Assembly (NCBI GenBank): GCA_026874595.1
Contig: CM049317.1
Coordinates: forward strand, 76,329,891 to 76,393,890
Direction of reading: 5' to 3'
Source: Sipunculus nudus
Taxonomy: Eukaryota; Annelida; Sipuncula; Golfingiida; Sipunculidae
Length of the DNA: 64,000 bases
The notes under the pieces were generated by a model. It ran no database searches. It saw only the letters and a program-made list of their open reading frames with translations, and was not told the origin of the DNA. A program made the position numbers and the translations under genes. Below, in pieces: positions 35,201-50,770 of this stretch (within the stretch, counting starts at the first letter, position 1; every line of letters begins with the position of its first letter).

Positions 35201-38200
35201 GGCCACACTGAAAGCATCACCCTTAATAGACAAGGCCGGCCACACTGAAAGCATCACCCTGAAATAGACAAGGCCGGCCACACTGAAAGTATCGCCCTGA
35301 ATGGACAAGGCCGGCCACACTGAAAGCATCACCCTGAAATAGACAAGGCCGGCCACATTGAAAGCATCACCCTGAAATAGACAAGGCCGGCCACACTGAA
35401 AGCATCACCCTTAATAGACAAGGCAGGCCAAACTGAAAGCATCACCCTGAATGGACAAGGCCGGCCACACTGAAAGCATCGCCCTGAATGGACAAGGCCG
35501 GCCACACTGAAAGCATCACCCTTAATAGACAAGGCCGGCCAAACTGAAAGCATCACCCTGAATGGACAAGGCCGGCCACACTGAAAGCATCGCCCTGAAT
35601 AGACAAGGCCGGCCACACTGAAAGCATCGCCCTGAATAGACAAGGCCGGCCACACTGAAAGCATCACCCTGAATGGACAAGGCCGGCCACACTGAAAGCA
35701 TCACCCTGAATGGACAAGGCCGGCCACACTGAAAGCATCACCCTGAATGGACAAGGCCGGCCACACTGAAAGCATCGCCCTGAATGGACAAGGCCGGCCA
35801 AACTGAAAGCATCACCCTGAATAGACAAGGCCGGCCACACTGAAAGCATCACCCTGAATAGACAAGGCCGGCCACACTGAAAGCATCACCCTGAATGGAC
35901 AAGGCCGGTCACACTGAAAGCATCGCCCTGAATGGACAAGGCCGGCCACACTGAAAGCATCGCCCTGAACAGACAAGGCAGGCCAAACTGAACGCATCAC
36001 CCTGAATAGACAAGGCAGGCCAAACTGAACGCATCACCCTGAATGGACAAGGCCGGCCACACTGAAAGCATCGCCCTGAATAGACAAGGCAGGCCAAACT
36101 GAACGCATCACCCTGAATAGACAAGGCAGGCCAAACTGAACGCATCACCCTGAATAGACAAGGCAGGCCAAACTGAACGCATCACCCTGAATAGACAAGG
36201 CAGGCCAAACTGAACGCATCACCCTGAATGGACAAGGCCGGCCACACTGAAAGCATCGCCCTGAATAATCAAGGCCGGCCACACTGAAAGCATCACCCTG
36301 AATGGACAAGGCCGGCCACACTGAAAGCATCACCCTGAATGGACAAGGCCGGCCACACTGAAAGCATCACCCTGAATGGACAAGGCCGGCCACACTGAAA
36401 TCATCGCCCTGAATAGACAAGGCAGGCCAAACTGAAAGCATCACCCTGAATGGACAAGGTCGGCCACACTGAAAGCATCGCCCTGAATAGACAAGGCTGG
36501 CCACACTGAACGCATCACCCTGAAATAGACAAGGCCGGCCACACTGAAAGCATCACCCTGAATAGACAAAGCCGACCACCTTGAACGCATCACCCTGAAA
36601 CAGACAAGGCTGGCCAGACGGAATGCATCACCCTGAATAGACAAGGCCGTCCACACTGAACGCATCAAGCTGAATAGACAAGGCCGGTCAGACTGAACAC
36701 ATCACCTTAAATAGACAAGGCCAGACACACTGAACGCATCACCCTGAAATATACAATGCCAGTCATACTGATCGCATCATCCTGAAATAGACAAGGCCGG
36801 CCACACTGAACGTATCACCCTGAATAGACAAGGCAGGCCAAACTGAACGAATCACCCTGAATGGACAAGGCCGGCCAAACTGAACGCATCACCCTGAATA
36901 GACAAGGCCGGCCACACTGAACGCATCATCCTGAATAGACAAGGCCGGCCACACTGAACGCATCACCCTGAAATAGACAAGGCCGGCCACACTGAACTCA
37001 TCACCCTGAAATAGACAAGGCCAGCCACACTGTATGCATCACCCTGAAATAGACAAGGCCAGCCACACTGAATGCATCACCCTGAAATAGACAAGGCCAG
37101 CCACACTGAAGTTGTCACCCTGAAATAGACAAGGCTGGCCATATTGAACTCATCACCCTGAAATAGACAAGGCCGGCCAGACAGAATGCATTAAACTGAA
37201 TAGACAAGACTGCCCACACTAAAGTTATCACCCTGAAATAGACAAGGCCGGCCATATTGAACTCATCAACATGATACAGACAAAGCCGGCCAGACTGAAC
37301 TCATAACCCTGAAATAGTCAAGGCCAGCCAGACAAAATGCATTACCCTGAATAGACAATCCGGCCACACTGAATGCATCACCCTGAAATAGACAAGGCCA
37401 GCCACACTGAATGCATCACTCTGAAATAGACAAGGCCAGCCACACTGAAGTTATTATCCTAAAATAGACAAGGCCAGCCACACTGAACTCATCAACCTGA
37501 AATAGACAAGGCCAGCCACATTTAACTCATCACTCTGAAATAGACAAGGCCAGCCACACTGAATGCATCACTCTGAAATAGACAAGGCCGGCCACACTGA
37601 AGTTATCATCCTAAAATAGACAAGGCCAGCCACACTGATCTCATCCACCTGAAATAGACAAGGCCGGCCACACTGAACTCATCACCCTGAAATAGACAAA
37701 TCCAGCCACACTGTATGCAAAACCCTGAAATAGACAAGGACAGCCGTACTGAATGCATCACCCTGAAATAGACAAGGCCATCCACACTGAAGTTAACATG
37801 CTAAAATAGACAAGGCCAGCCACACTGAACTCATCAACCTGAAATAGACAAGTCCGGCCATACTGAACTAATCAACCTGAAATACACAATGCCAACCATA
37901 CTGATCCCATCATCCTGAAATAGACAAGGCCAGCCACACTGAACGTATCACCCTGAATAGACAAGGCCGGCCAGACTGGACGCATCACCCTGAATGGACA
38001 AGGCCGGCCACACTGAACGCATCGCCCTGAATAGACAAGGCCGGCCACACTGAAAGCATCACCCTGAATGGACAAGGCCGGCCACACTGAACGCATCACC
38101 CTGAAATAGACAAGGCCGGCCACACTGAAAGCATCACCCTGAATGGACAAGGCCGGCCACACTGAAAGCATCACCCTGAATAGACAAGGCAGGCCAAACT

Positions 38201-40330
38201 GAACGCATCACCCTGAAATAGACAAGGCCGGCCACACTGAAAGCATCACCCTGAAATAGACAAGGCCGGCCACACTGAAAGCATCACCCTGAATGGACAA
38301 GGCCGGCCACACTGAAAGCATCACCCTGAATGGACAAGGCCGGCCACACTGAAAGCATCGCCCTGAATGGACAAGGCCGGCCACACTGAAAGCATCGCCC
38401 TGAATGGACAAGGCCGGCCACACTGAACCCATAACCCTGAATGGACAAGGCAGGCCAAACTGAACGCATCACCCTGAAATAGACAAGGCCGGCCACACTG
38501 AAAGCATCACCCTGAATGGACAAGGCCGGCCACACTGAAAGCATCGCCCTGAATGGACAAGGCCGGCCAAACTGAACGCATCAGCCTGAATGGACAAGGC
38601 AGGCCAAACTGAACGCATCACCCTGAAATAGACAAGGCCGGCCACACTGAAAGCATCACCCTGAAATAGACAAGGCCGGCCACACTGAAAGCATCACCCT
38701 TAATAGACAAGGCAGGCCACACTGAAAGCATCACCCTTAATAGACAAGGCCGGCCACACTGAAAGCATCACCCTGAAATAGACAAGGCCGGCCACACTGA
38801 AAGCATCACCCTGAAATAGACAAGGCCGGCCACACTGAAAGCATCACCCTGAAATAGACAAGGCCGGCCACACTGAAAGCATCACCCTGAAATAGACAAG
38901 GCCGGCCACACTGAACTCATCAACCTGAAATAGACAAGGCCAGCCACATTTAACTCATCACTCTGAAATAGACAAGGCCAGCCACACTGAATGCATCACT
39001 CTGAAATAGACAAGGCCAGCCACACTGAAGTTATCATCCTAAAATAGACAAGGCCAGCCACACTGATCTCATCCACCTGAAATAGACAAGGCCGGCCACA
39101 CTGAACTCATCACCCTGAAATAGACAAATCCAGCCACACTGTATGCAAAACCCTGAAATAGACAAGGACAGCCGTACTGAATGCATCACCCTGAAATAGA
39201 CAAGGCCATCCACACTGAAGTTAACATGCTAAAATAGACAAGGCCAGCCACACTGAACTCATCAACCTGAAATAGACAAGTCCGGCCATACTGAACTCAT
39301 CAACCTGAAATACACAATGCCAACCATACTGATCCCATCATCCTGAAATAGACAAGGCCGGCCACACTGAACGTATCACCCTGAATAGACAAGGCCGGCC
39401 AGACTGGACGCATCACCCTGAATGGACAAGGCCGGCCACACTGAACGCATCGCCCTGAATAGACAAGGCCGGCCACACTGAAAGCATCACCCTGAATGGA
39501 CAAGGCCGGCCACACTGAACGCATCACCCTGAAATAGACAAGGCCGGCCACACTGAAAGCATCACCCTGAATGGACAAGGCCGGCCACACTGAAAGCATC
39601 ACCCTGAATAGACAAGGCAGGCCAAACTGAACGCATCACCCTGAAATAGACAAGGCCGGCCACACTGAAAGCATCACCCTGAAATAGACAAGGCCGGCCA
39701 CACTGAAAGCATCACCCTGAATGGACAAGGCCGGCCACACTGAAAGCATCACCCTGAATGGACAAGGCCGGCCACACTGAAAGCATCGCCCTGAATGGAC
39801 AAGGCCGGCCACACTGAAAGCATCGCCCTGAATGGACAAGGCCGGCCACACTGAACCCATAACCCTGAATGGACAAGGCAGGCCAAACTGAACGCATCAC
39901 CCTGAAATAGACAAGGCCGGCCACACTGAAAGCATCACCCTGAATGGACAAGGCCGGCCACACTGAAAGCATCGCCCTGAATGGACAAGGCCGGCCAAAC
40001 TGAACGCATCAGCCTGAATGGACAAGGCAGGCCAAACTGAACGCATCACCCTGAAATAGACAAGGCCGGCCACACTGAAAGCATCACCCTGAAATAGACA
40101 AGGCCGGCCACACTGAAAGCATCACCCTTAATAGACAAGGCAGGCCACACTGAAAGCATCACCCTTAATAGACAAGGCCGGCCACACTGAAAGCATCACC
40201 CTGAAATAGACAAGGCCGGCCACACTGAAAGCATCACCCTGAAATAGACAAGGCCGGCCACACTGAAAGCATCACCCTGAAATAGACAAGGCCGGCCACA
40301 CTGAAAGCATCACCCTGAAATAGACAAGGC
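32240..40330. repeat. Nested higher-order duplications, 4269 bp and 1428 bp
   Basis: A block starting near 32.24 kb recurs 4269 bp later: the variant GGTCAGACTGAACACATCAC is at 32417 and again at 36686. Part of the later copy (about 37.48-38.9 kb) is repeated in tandem 1428 bp further on: GCCAGCCACATTTAACTCAT is at 37511 and 38939. Single-unit gains and losses shift the offset in places (4232 instead of 4269). Confidence 0.85.
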
Positions 40331-43300
40331 CGGCCACACTGAAAGCATCACCCTGAAATAATCAAGGCCGGCCACACTGAAAGCATCACCCTGAAATAGA
40401 CAAGGCCGGCCACACTGAAAGAATCACCCTTAATAGACAAGGCCGGCCACACTGAAAGCATCACCCTGAAATAGACAAGGCCGGCCACACTGAAAGCATC
40501 GCCCTGAATGGACAAGGCCGGCCACAATGAAAACATCACCCTGAAATAGACAAGGCCGGCCACACTGAAAGCATCACCCTGAAATAGACAAGGCCGGCAA
40601 CACTGAAAGCATCACCCTTAATAGACAAGGCCGGCCACACTGAAAGCATCACCCTGAAATAGACAAGGCCGGCAACACTGAAAGCATCACCCTGAAATAG
40701 ACAAGGCCGGCCACACTGAAAGCATCACCCTGAAATAGACAAGGCCGGCCACACTGAAAGCATCACCCTGAAATAGACAAGGCCGGCCACACTGAAAGCA
40801 TCACCCTGAAATAGACAAGGCCGGCCACACTGAAAGCATCACCCTGAAATAGACAAGGCCGGCCACACTGAAAGCATCACCCTTAATAGACAAGGCCGGC
40901 CACACTGAAAGCATCACCCTGAAATAGACAAGGCCGGCCACACTGAAAGCATCGCCCTGAATGGACAAGGCCGGTCACACTGAAAGCATCACCCTGAAAT
41001 AGACAAGGCCGGCCACACTGAAAGCATCACCCTGAAATAGACAAGGCCGGCCACACTGAAAGCATCACCCTTAATAGACAAGGCAGGCCACACTGAAAGC
41101 ATCACCCTGAATGGACAAGGCCGGCCACACTGAAAGCATCGCCCTGAATGGACAAGGCCGGCCACACTGAAAGCATCACCCTTAATAGACAAGGCCGGCC
41201 AAACTGAAAGCATCGCCCTGAATGGACAAGGCCGGCCACACTGAAAGCATCGCCCTGAATAGACAAGGCCGGCCACACTGAAAGCATCGCCCTGAATAGA
41301 CAAGGCCGGCCACACTGAAAGCATCACCCTGAATGGACAAGGCCGGCCACACTGAAAGCATCGCCCTGAATGGACAAGGCCGGCCACACTGAAAGCATCA
41401 CCCTGAATGGACAAGGCCGGCCACACTGAAAGCATCGCCCTGAATGGACAAGGCCGGCCACACTGAAAGCATCACCCTGAATAGACAAGGCCGGCCACAC
41501 TGAAAGCATCGCCCTGAATGGACAAGGCCGGCCACACTGAAAGCATCACCCTGAATGGACAAGGCCGGCCACACTGAAAGCATCACCCTGAATAGACAAG
41601 GCCGGCCACACTGAAAGCATCACCCTGAATAGACAAGGCAGGCCAAACTGAACGCATCGCCCTGAATGGACAAGGCCGGCCAAACTGAACGCATCACCCT
41701 GAATAGACAAGGCAGGCCAAACTGAACGCATCACCCTGAATAGACAAGGCAGGCCAAACTGAACGCATCACCCTGAATGGACAAGGCCGACCACTCTGAA
41801 AGCATCGCCCTGAATAGACAAGGCCGGCCACACTGAAAGCATCACCCTGAATAGACAAGGCCGGCCACACTGAAAGCATCATCCTGAATGGACAAGGCCG
41901 GCCACACTGAAAGCATCGCCCTGAATAGACAAGGCCGGCCACACTGAAAGCATCACCCTGAATGGACAAGGCCGGCCACACTGAAAGCATCACCCTGAAA
42001 TAGACAAGGCCGGCCAAACTGAAAGCATCACCCTTAATAGACAAGGCCGGCCACACTGAAAGCATCACCCTGAATGGACAAGGCCGGCCACACTGAAAGC
42101 ATCACCCTGAATGGACAAGGCCGGCCACACTGAAAGCATCGCCCTGAATAGACAAGGCCGGCCACACTGAAAGCATCGCCCTTAATAGACAAGGCCGGCC
42201 AAACTGAAAGCATCACCCTTAATAGACAAGGCCGGCCACACTGAAAGCATCACCCTGAATAGACAAGGCCGGCCACACTGAAAGCATCGCCCTGAATAGA
42301 CAAGGCCGGCCAAACTGAAAGCATCACCCTTAATAGACAAGGCCGGCCACACTGAAAGCATCACCCTGAATAGACAAGGCCGGCCACACTGAAAGCATCG
42401 CCCTGAATAGACAAGGCCGGCCACACTGAAAGCATCGCCCTGAATAGACAAGGCCGGCCAAACTGAAAGCATCACCCTTAATAGACAAGGCCGGCCACAC
42501 TGAAAGCATCACCCTGAATAGACAAGGCCGGCCACACTGAAAGCATCGCCCTGAATAGACAAGGCCGGCCACACTGAAAGCATCACCCTGAATGGACAAG
42601 GCCGGCCACACTGAAAGCATCGCCCTGAATAGACAAGGCCGGCCACACTGAAAGCATCGCCCTGATTAGACAAGGCCGGCCACACTGAAAGCATCACCCT
42701 GAATGGACAAGGCCGGCCACACTGAAAGCATCGCCCTGAATGGACAAGGCCGGCCACACTGAAAGCATCACCCTGAATGGACAAGGCCGGCCACACTGAA
42801 AGCATCACCCTGAATGGACAAGGCCGGCCACACTGAAATCATCGCCCTGAATAGACAAGGCAGGCCAAACTGAAAGCATCACCCTGAATGGACAAGGTCG
42901 GCCACACTGAAAGCATCGCCCTGAATAGACAAGGCTGGCCACACTGAACGCATCACCCTGAAATAGACAAGGCCGGCCACACTGAAAGCATCACCCTGAA
43001 TAGACAAGGCCGGCCACACTGAAAGCATCACCCTGAATGGACAAGGCCGGCCACACTGAAAGCATCGCCCTGAATAGACAAGGCCGGCCACACTGAAAGC
43101 ATCTCCCTGAATAGACAAGGCCGGTCAAACTGAAAGCATCACCCTGAATGGACAAGGCCGGCCACACTGAAAGCATCACCCTGAATGGACAAGGCCGGCC
43201 ACACTGAAAGCATCACCTTGAATGGACAAGGCCGGCCACACTGAAAGCATCGCCCTGAATAGGCAAGGCAGGCCAAACTGAACGCATCACCCTGAATGGA

Positions 43301-45902
43301 CAAGGCCGGCCACACTGAACGCATCACCCTGAATGGACAAGGCCGGCCACACTGAACGCATCACCCTGAATGGACAAGGCCGGCCACACTGAACGCATCA
43401 CCCTGAATAGACAAGGCCGGCCACACTGAAAGCATCACCCTTAATAGACAAGGCCGGCCACACTGAACGCATCACCCTGAATGGACAAGGCCGGCCACAC
43501 TGAAAGCATCAACCTGAAATAGACAAGGCCGGCCACACTGAAAGCATCACCCTGAATGGACAAGGCCGGCCACACTTAAAGCATCACCCTGAATGGACAA
43601 GGCCGGCCACACTGAAAGCATCGCCCTGAATAGACAAGGCCTGCCAGACTGAACGAATCACCCTGAATGGACAAGGCAGGCCAAACTGAACGCATCGCCC
43701 TGAATAGACAAGGCAGGCCAAACTGAACGCATCACCCTTAATAGACAAGGCCGGCCACACTGAACGCATCACCCTGAATGGACAAGGCCGGCCACACTGA
43801 AAGCATCACCCTGAAATAGACAAGGCCGGCCACACTGAAAGCATCACCCTGAATGGACAAGGCCGGCCACACTGAAAGCATCACCCTGAATGGACAAGGC
43901 CGGCCACACTGAAAGCATCACCCTGAATGGACAAGGCCGGCCACACTGAAAGCATCGCCCTGAATAGACAAGGCCGGCCAGACTGAACGAATCACCCTGA
44001 ATGGACAAGGCAGGCCAAACTAAACGCATCGCCCTGAATAGACAAGGCAGGCCAGACTGAACGAATCACCCTGAATGGACAAGGCCAGCCACACTGAAAG
44101 CATCGCCCTGAATAGACAAGGCCGGCCACACTGAAAGCATCACCCTGAACGGACAAGGCAGGCCACACTGAAAGCATTACCCTGAACGGACAAGGCAGGC
44201 CACACTGAAAGCATTACCCTGAATGGACAAGGCAGGCAAAACTGAACGCATCATCCTGAATAGACAAGGCCGGCCACACTGAAAGCATCACCCTGAATGG
44301 ACAAGGCAGGCCAAACTGAACGCATCATCCTGAATAGACAAGGCCGGCCACACTGAACGCATCACCCTTAATAGACAAGGCCGGCCAGACTGAACGAATC
44401 ACCCAGAATGGACAAGGCAGGCCAAACTGAACGCATCGCCCTGAATAGACAAGGCAGGCCAAACTGAACGCATCACCCTTAATAGACAAGGCCGGCCACA
44501 CTGAAAGCATCACCCTGAATAGACAAGGACGGCCACACTGAAAGCATCACCCTGAATGGACAAGGCAGGCCACACTGAAAGCATCACCCTGAATGGACAA
44601 GGCAGGCCAAACTGAACGCATCACCCTGAAATAGACAAGGCCAGCCACACTGTATGCATCACCCTGAAATAGACAAGGCCAGCCACACTGAATGCATCAC
44701 CCTGAAATAGACAAGGCCAGCCACACTGAATGCATCACCCTGAAATAGACAAGGCCAGCCACACTGAAGTTGTCACCCTGAAATAGACAAGGCTGGCCAT
44801 ATTGAACTCATCACCCTGAAATAGACAAGGCCGGCCAGACAGAATGCATTAAACTGAAATAGACAAGGCCAGCCACACTGAATGCATCACCCTGAAATAG
44901 ACAAGGCCAGCCACACTGAAGTTGTCACCCTGAAATAGACAAGGCTGGCCATATTGAACTCATCACCCTGAAATAGACAAGGCCGGCCAGACAGAATGCA
45001 TTAAACTGAATAGACAAGACTGCCCACACTAAAGTTATCACCCTGAAATAGACAAGGCCGGCCATATTGAACTCATCAACATGATACAGACAAAGCCGGC
45101 CAGACTGAACTCAGAACCCTGAAATAGTCAAGGCCAGCCAGACAAAATGCATTACCCTGAATAGACAAGGCCGGTCAAACTGAAAGCATCACCCTGAATG
45201 GACAAGGCCGGCCACACTGAAAGCATCACCCTGAATGGACAAGGCCGGCCACACTGAAAGCATCACCCTGAATGGACAAGGCCGGCCACACTGAAAGCAT
45301 CACCTTGAATGGACAAGGCCGGCCACACTGAAAGCATCGCCATGAATAGGCAAGGCAGGCCAAACTGAACGCATCACCCTGAATGGACAAGGCCGGCCAC
45401 ACTGAACGCATCACCCTGAATGGACAAGGCCGGCCACACTGAACGCATCACCCTGAATGGACAAGGCCGGCCACACTGAACGCATCACCCTGAATAGACA
45501 AGGCCGGACACACTGAAAGCATCACCCTTAATAGACAAGGCCGGCCACACTGAACGCATCACCCTGAATGGACAAGGCCGGCCACACTGAAAGCATCAAC
45601 CTGAAATAGACAAGGCCGGCCACACTGAAAGCATCACCCTGAATGGACAAGGCCGGCCACACTGAAAGCATTACCCTGAATGGACAAGGCCGGCCACACT
45701 GAAAGCATCGCCCTGAATAGACAAGGCCTGCCAGACTGAACGAATCACCCTGAATGGACAAGGCAGGCCAAACTGAACGCATCGCCCTGAATAGACAAGG
45801 CAGGCCAAACTGAACGCATCACCCTTAATAGACAAGGCCGGCCACACTGAACGCATCACCCTGAATGGACAAGGCCGGCCACACTGAAAGCATCACCCTG
45901 AA

Positions 45903-47975
45903 ATAGACAAGGCCGGCCACACTGAAAGCATCACCCTGAATGGACAAGGCCGGCCACACTGAAAGCATCACCCTGAATGGACAAGGCCGGCCACACTGAA
46001 AGCATCACCCTGAATGGACAAGGCCGGCCACACTGAAAGCATCGCCCTGAATAGACAAGGCCGGCCAGACTGAACGAATCACCCTGAATGGACAAGGCAG
46101 GCCAAACTGAACGCATCGCCCTGAATAGACAAGGCAGGCCAGACTGAACGAATCACCCTGAATGGACAAGGCCGGCCACACTGAAAGCATCGCCCTGAAT
46201 AGACAAGGCCGGCCACACTGAAAGCATCACCCTGAATGGACAAGGCAGGCCACACTGAAAGCATCACCCTGAATGGACAAGGCAGGCCAAATTGAACGCA
46301 TCATCCTGAATAGACAAGGCCGGCCACACTGAAAGCATCACCCTGAATGGACAAGGCAGGCCAAACTGAACGCATCATCCTGAATAGACAAGGCCGGCCA
46401 CACTGAACGCATCGCCCTTTATAGACAAGGCCGGCCAGACTGAACGAATCACCCAGAATGGACAAGGCAGGCCAAACTGAACGCATCGCCCTGAATAGAC
46501 AAGGCAGGCCAAACTGAACGCATCACCCTTAATAGACAAGGCCGGCCACACTGAACGCATCACCCTGAATGGACAAGGCCGGCCACACTGAAAGCATCAC
46601 CCTGAAATAGACAAGGCCGGCCACACTGAAAGCATCACCCTGAATGGACAAGGCCGGCCACACTGAAAGCATCACCCTGAATGGACAAGGCAGGCCAAAC
46701 TGAACGCATCGCCCTGAATAGACAAGGCCGGCCACACTGAAAGCATCACCCTGAATGGACAAGGCCGGCCACACTGAAAGCATCACCCTGAATGGACAAG
46801 GCCGGCCACACTGAAAGCATCACCCTGAATGGACAAGGCAGGCCAAACTGAACGCATCGCCCTGAATAGACAAGGCAGGCCAAACTGAACGCATCGCCCT
46901 GAATAGACAAGGCCGGCCACACTGAAAGCATCACCCTGAATGGACAAGGCCGGCCACACTGAAAGCATCACCCTGAATGGACAAGGCCGGCCACACTGAA
47001 AGCATCACCCTGAATGGACAAGGCCGGCCACACTGAAAGCATCGCCCTGAATAGACAAGGCCGGCCAGACTGAACGAATCACCCTGAATGGACAAGGCAG
47101 GCCAAACTGAACGCATCGCCCTGAATAGACAAGGCAGGCCAGACTGAACGAATCACCCTGAATGGACAAGGCCGGCCACACTGAAAGCATCGCCCTGAAT
47201 AGACAAGGCCGGCCACACTGAAAGCATCACCCTGAATGGACAAGGCAGGCCACACTGAAAGCATCACCCTGAATGGACAAGGCAGGCCAAATTGAACGCA
47301 TCATCCTGAATAGACAAGGCCGGCCACACTGAAAGCATCACCCTGAATGGACAAGGCAGGCCAAACTGAACGCATCATCCTGAATAGACAAGGCCGGCCA
47401 CACTGAACGCATCGCCCTTTATAGACAAGGCCGGCCAGACTGAACGAATCACCCAGAATGGACAAGGCAGGCCAAACTGAACGCATCGCCCTGAATAGAC
47501 AAGGCAGGCCAAACTGAACGCATCACCCTTAATAGACAAGGCCGGCCACACTGAATGCATCACCCTGAATGGACAAGGCCGGCCACACTGAAAGCATCAC
47601 CCTGAAATAGACAAGGCCGGCCACACTGAAAGCATCACCCTGAATGGACAAGGCCGGCCACACTGAAAGCATCACCCTGAATGGACAAGGCAGGCCAAAC
47701 TGAACGCATCGCCCTGAATAGACAAGGCCGGCCACACTGAAAGCATCACCCTGAATGGACAAGGCCGGCCACACTGAAAGCATCACCCTGAATGGACAAG
47801 GCCGGCCACACTGAAAGCATCACCCTGAATGGACAAGGCAGGCCAAACTGAACGCATCGCCCTGAATAGACAAGGCAGGCCAAACTGAACGCATCGCCCT
47901 GAATAGACAAGGCCGGCCACACTGAAAGCATCACCCTGAATGGACAAGGCCGGCCACACTGAAAGCATCACCCTG
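45903..47975. repeat. Tandem 1000-bp higher-order duplication
   Basis: Bases about 45903-46902 and 46903-47902 line up with an offset of exactly 1000 (26 units of 37 plus one of 38). Only isolated differences were seen, for example AACGCATC at 46552 versus AATGCATC at 47552. Identity extends slightly past the second unit to about 47970. A looser copy lies about 2087 bp upstream of part of it (43.1-44.2 versus 45.2-46.3 kb). Confidence 0.85.
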
Positions 47976-49192
47976 AATGGACAAAGCAGGCCAAACTGAA
48001 CGCATCATCCTGAATAGACAAGGCCGGCCACACTGAACGCATCACCCTGAAATAGACAAGGCCGGCCACACTGAACTCATCACCCTGAAATAGACAAGGC
48101 CAGCCACACTGTATGCATCACCCTGAAATAGACAAGGCCAGCCACACTGAATGCATCACCCTGAAATAGACAAGGCCAGCCACACTGAATGCATCACCCT
48201 GAAATAGACAAGGCCAGCCACACTGAAGTTGTCACCCTGAAATAGACAAGGCTGGCCATATTGAACTCATCACCCTGAAATAGACAAGGCCGGCCAGACA
48301 GAATGCATTAAACTGAAATAGACAAGGCCAGCCACACTGAATGCATCACCCTGAAATAGACAAGGCCAGCCACACTGAAGTTGTCACCCTGAAATAGACA
48401 AGGCTGGCCATATTGAACTCATCACCCTGAAATAGACAAGGCCGGCCAGACAGAATGCATTAAACTGAATAGACAAGACTGCCCACACTAAAGTTATCAC
48501 CCTGAAATATACAAGGCCGGCCATATTGAACTCATCAACATGATACAGACAAAGCCGGCCAGACTGAACTCAGAACCCTGAAATAGTCAAGGCCAGCCAG
48601 ACAAAATGCATTACCCTGAATAGACAATCCGGCCACACTGAATGCATCACCCTGAAATAGACAAGGCCAGCCACACTGAATGCATCACTCTGAAATAGAC
48701 AAGGCCAGCCACACTGAAGTTATTATCCTAAAATAGACAAGGCCAGCCACACTGAACTCATCAACCTGAAATAGACAAGGCCAGCCACATTTAACTCATC
48801 ACTCTGAAAAAGACAAGGCCAGCCACACTGAATGCATCATTCTGAAATAGACAAGGCCAGCCACACTGAAGTTATCATCCTAAAATAGACCAGGCCAGCC
48901 ACACTGATCTCATCAACCTGAAATACACAATGCCGGCCACACTGAACTCATCACCCTGAAATAGACAAATCCAGCCACACTGTATGCATCACCCTGAAAT
49001 AGACAAGGACAGCCGTACTAAATGTATCGCCTTGAAATAGACAAGGCCATCCACACTGAAGTTATCATCCTAAAATAGACAAGGCCAGCCACACTGAACT
49101 CATCAACCTGAAATAGACAAGTCCGGCCACACTGAACTCTTCAACCTGAAATACACAATGCCAACCATACTGATCCCATCATCCTGAAATAG

Positions 49193-50770
49193 ACAAGGCC
49201 GGCCACACTGAACGTATCACCCTGAATAGACAAGGCCGGCCAGACTGGACGCATCACCCTGAATGGACAAGGCCGGCCACACTGAACGCATCGCCCTGAA
49301 TAGACAAGGCCGGCCACACTGAAAGCATCACCCTGAATGGACAAGGCAGGCCAAACTGAACGCATCACCCTGAAATAGACAAGGCCGGCCACACTGAACG
49401 CATCACCCTGAAATAGACACGGCCGGCCACACTGAAAGCATCACCCTGAATGGACAAGGCCGGCCACACTGAAAGCATCACCCTGAATGGACAAGGCCGG
49501 CCACACTGAAAGCATCACCCTTAATAGACAAGGCCGGCCACACTTAACGCATCACCCTGAAATAGACAAGGCCGGCCACACTGAAAGCATCACCCTGAAT
49601 GGACAAGGCCGGCCACACTGAAAGCATCACCCTGAATGGACAAGGCCGGCCAAACTGAAAGCATCGCCCTGAATAGACAAGGCCGGCCAGACTGAACGAA
49701 TCACCCTGAATGGACAAGGCAGGCCAAACTGAACGCATCGCCCTGAATAGACAAGGCCGGCCACACTGAAAGCATCACCCTTAATAGACAAGGCCGGTCA
49801 CACTGAAAGCATCACCCTTAATAGACAAGGCCGGCCACACTGAACGCATCACCCTGAATGGACAAGGCAGGCCAAACTGAACGCATCGCCCTGAATGGAC
49901 AAGGCCGGCCACACTGAAAGCATCACCCTGAATGGACAAGGCCGGCCACACTGAAAGCATCGCCCTGAATAGACAAGGCCGGCCACACTGAACGTATCAC
50001 CCTGAATAGACAAGGCCGGCCAGACTGGACGCATCACCCTGAATGGACAAGGCCGGCCACACTGAACGCATCGCCCTGAATAGACAAGGCCGGCCACACT
50101 GAAAGCATCACCCTGAATGGACAAGGCAGGCCAAACTGAACGCATCACCCTGAAATAGACAAGGCCGGCCACACTGAACGCATCACCCTGAAATAGACAC
50201 GGCCGGCCACACTGAAAGCATCACCCTGAATGGACAAGGCCGGCCACACTGAAAGCATCACCCTGAATGGACAAGGCCGGCCACACTGAAAGCATCACCC
50301 TTAATAGACAAGGCCGGCCACACTTAACGCATCACCCTGAAATAGACAAGGCCGGCCACACTGAAAGCATCACCCTGAATGGACAAGGCCGGCCACACTG
50401 AAAGCATCACCCTGAATGGACAAGGCCGGCCAAACTGAAAGCATCGCCCTGAATAGACAAGGCCGGCCAGACTGAACGAATCACCCTGAATGGACAAGGC
50501 AGGCCAAACTGAACGCATCGCCCTGAATAGACAAGGCCGGCCACACTGAAAGCATCACCCTTAATAGACAAGGCCGGTCACACTGAAAGCATCACCCTTA
50601 ATAGACAAGGCCGGCCACACTGAACGCATCACCCTGAATGGACAAGGCAGGCCAAACTGAACGCATCGCCCTGAATGGACAAGGCCGGCCACACTGAAAG
50701 CATCACCCTGAATGGACAAGGCCGGCCACACTGAAAGCATCGCCCTGAATAGACAAGGCCGGCCACACTG
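49193..50770. repeat. Tandem 780-bp higher-order duplication
   Basis: 49201-49980 and 49981-50760 read the same line by line, from AACGTATCACCCTGAATAGA onward. They diverge near 50770, where AACGTATC is replaced by AAAGCATC. Near-identity suggests a very recent event. Confidence 0.9.
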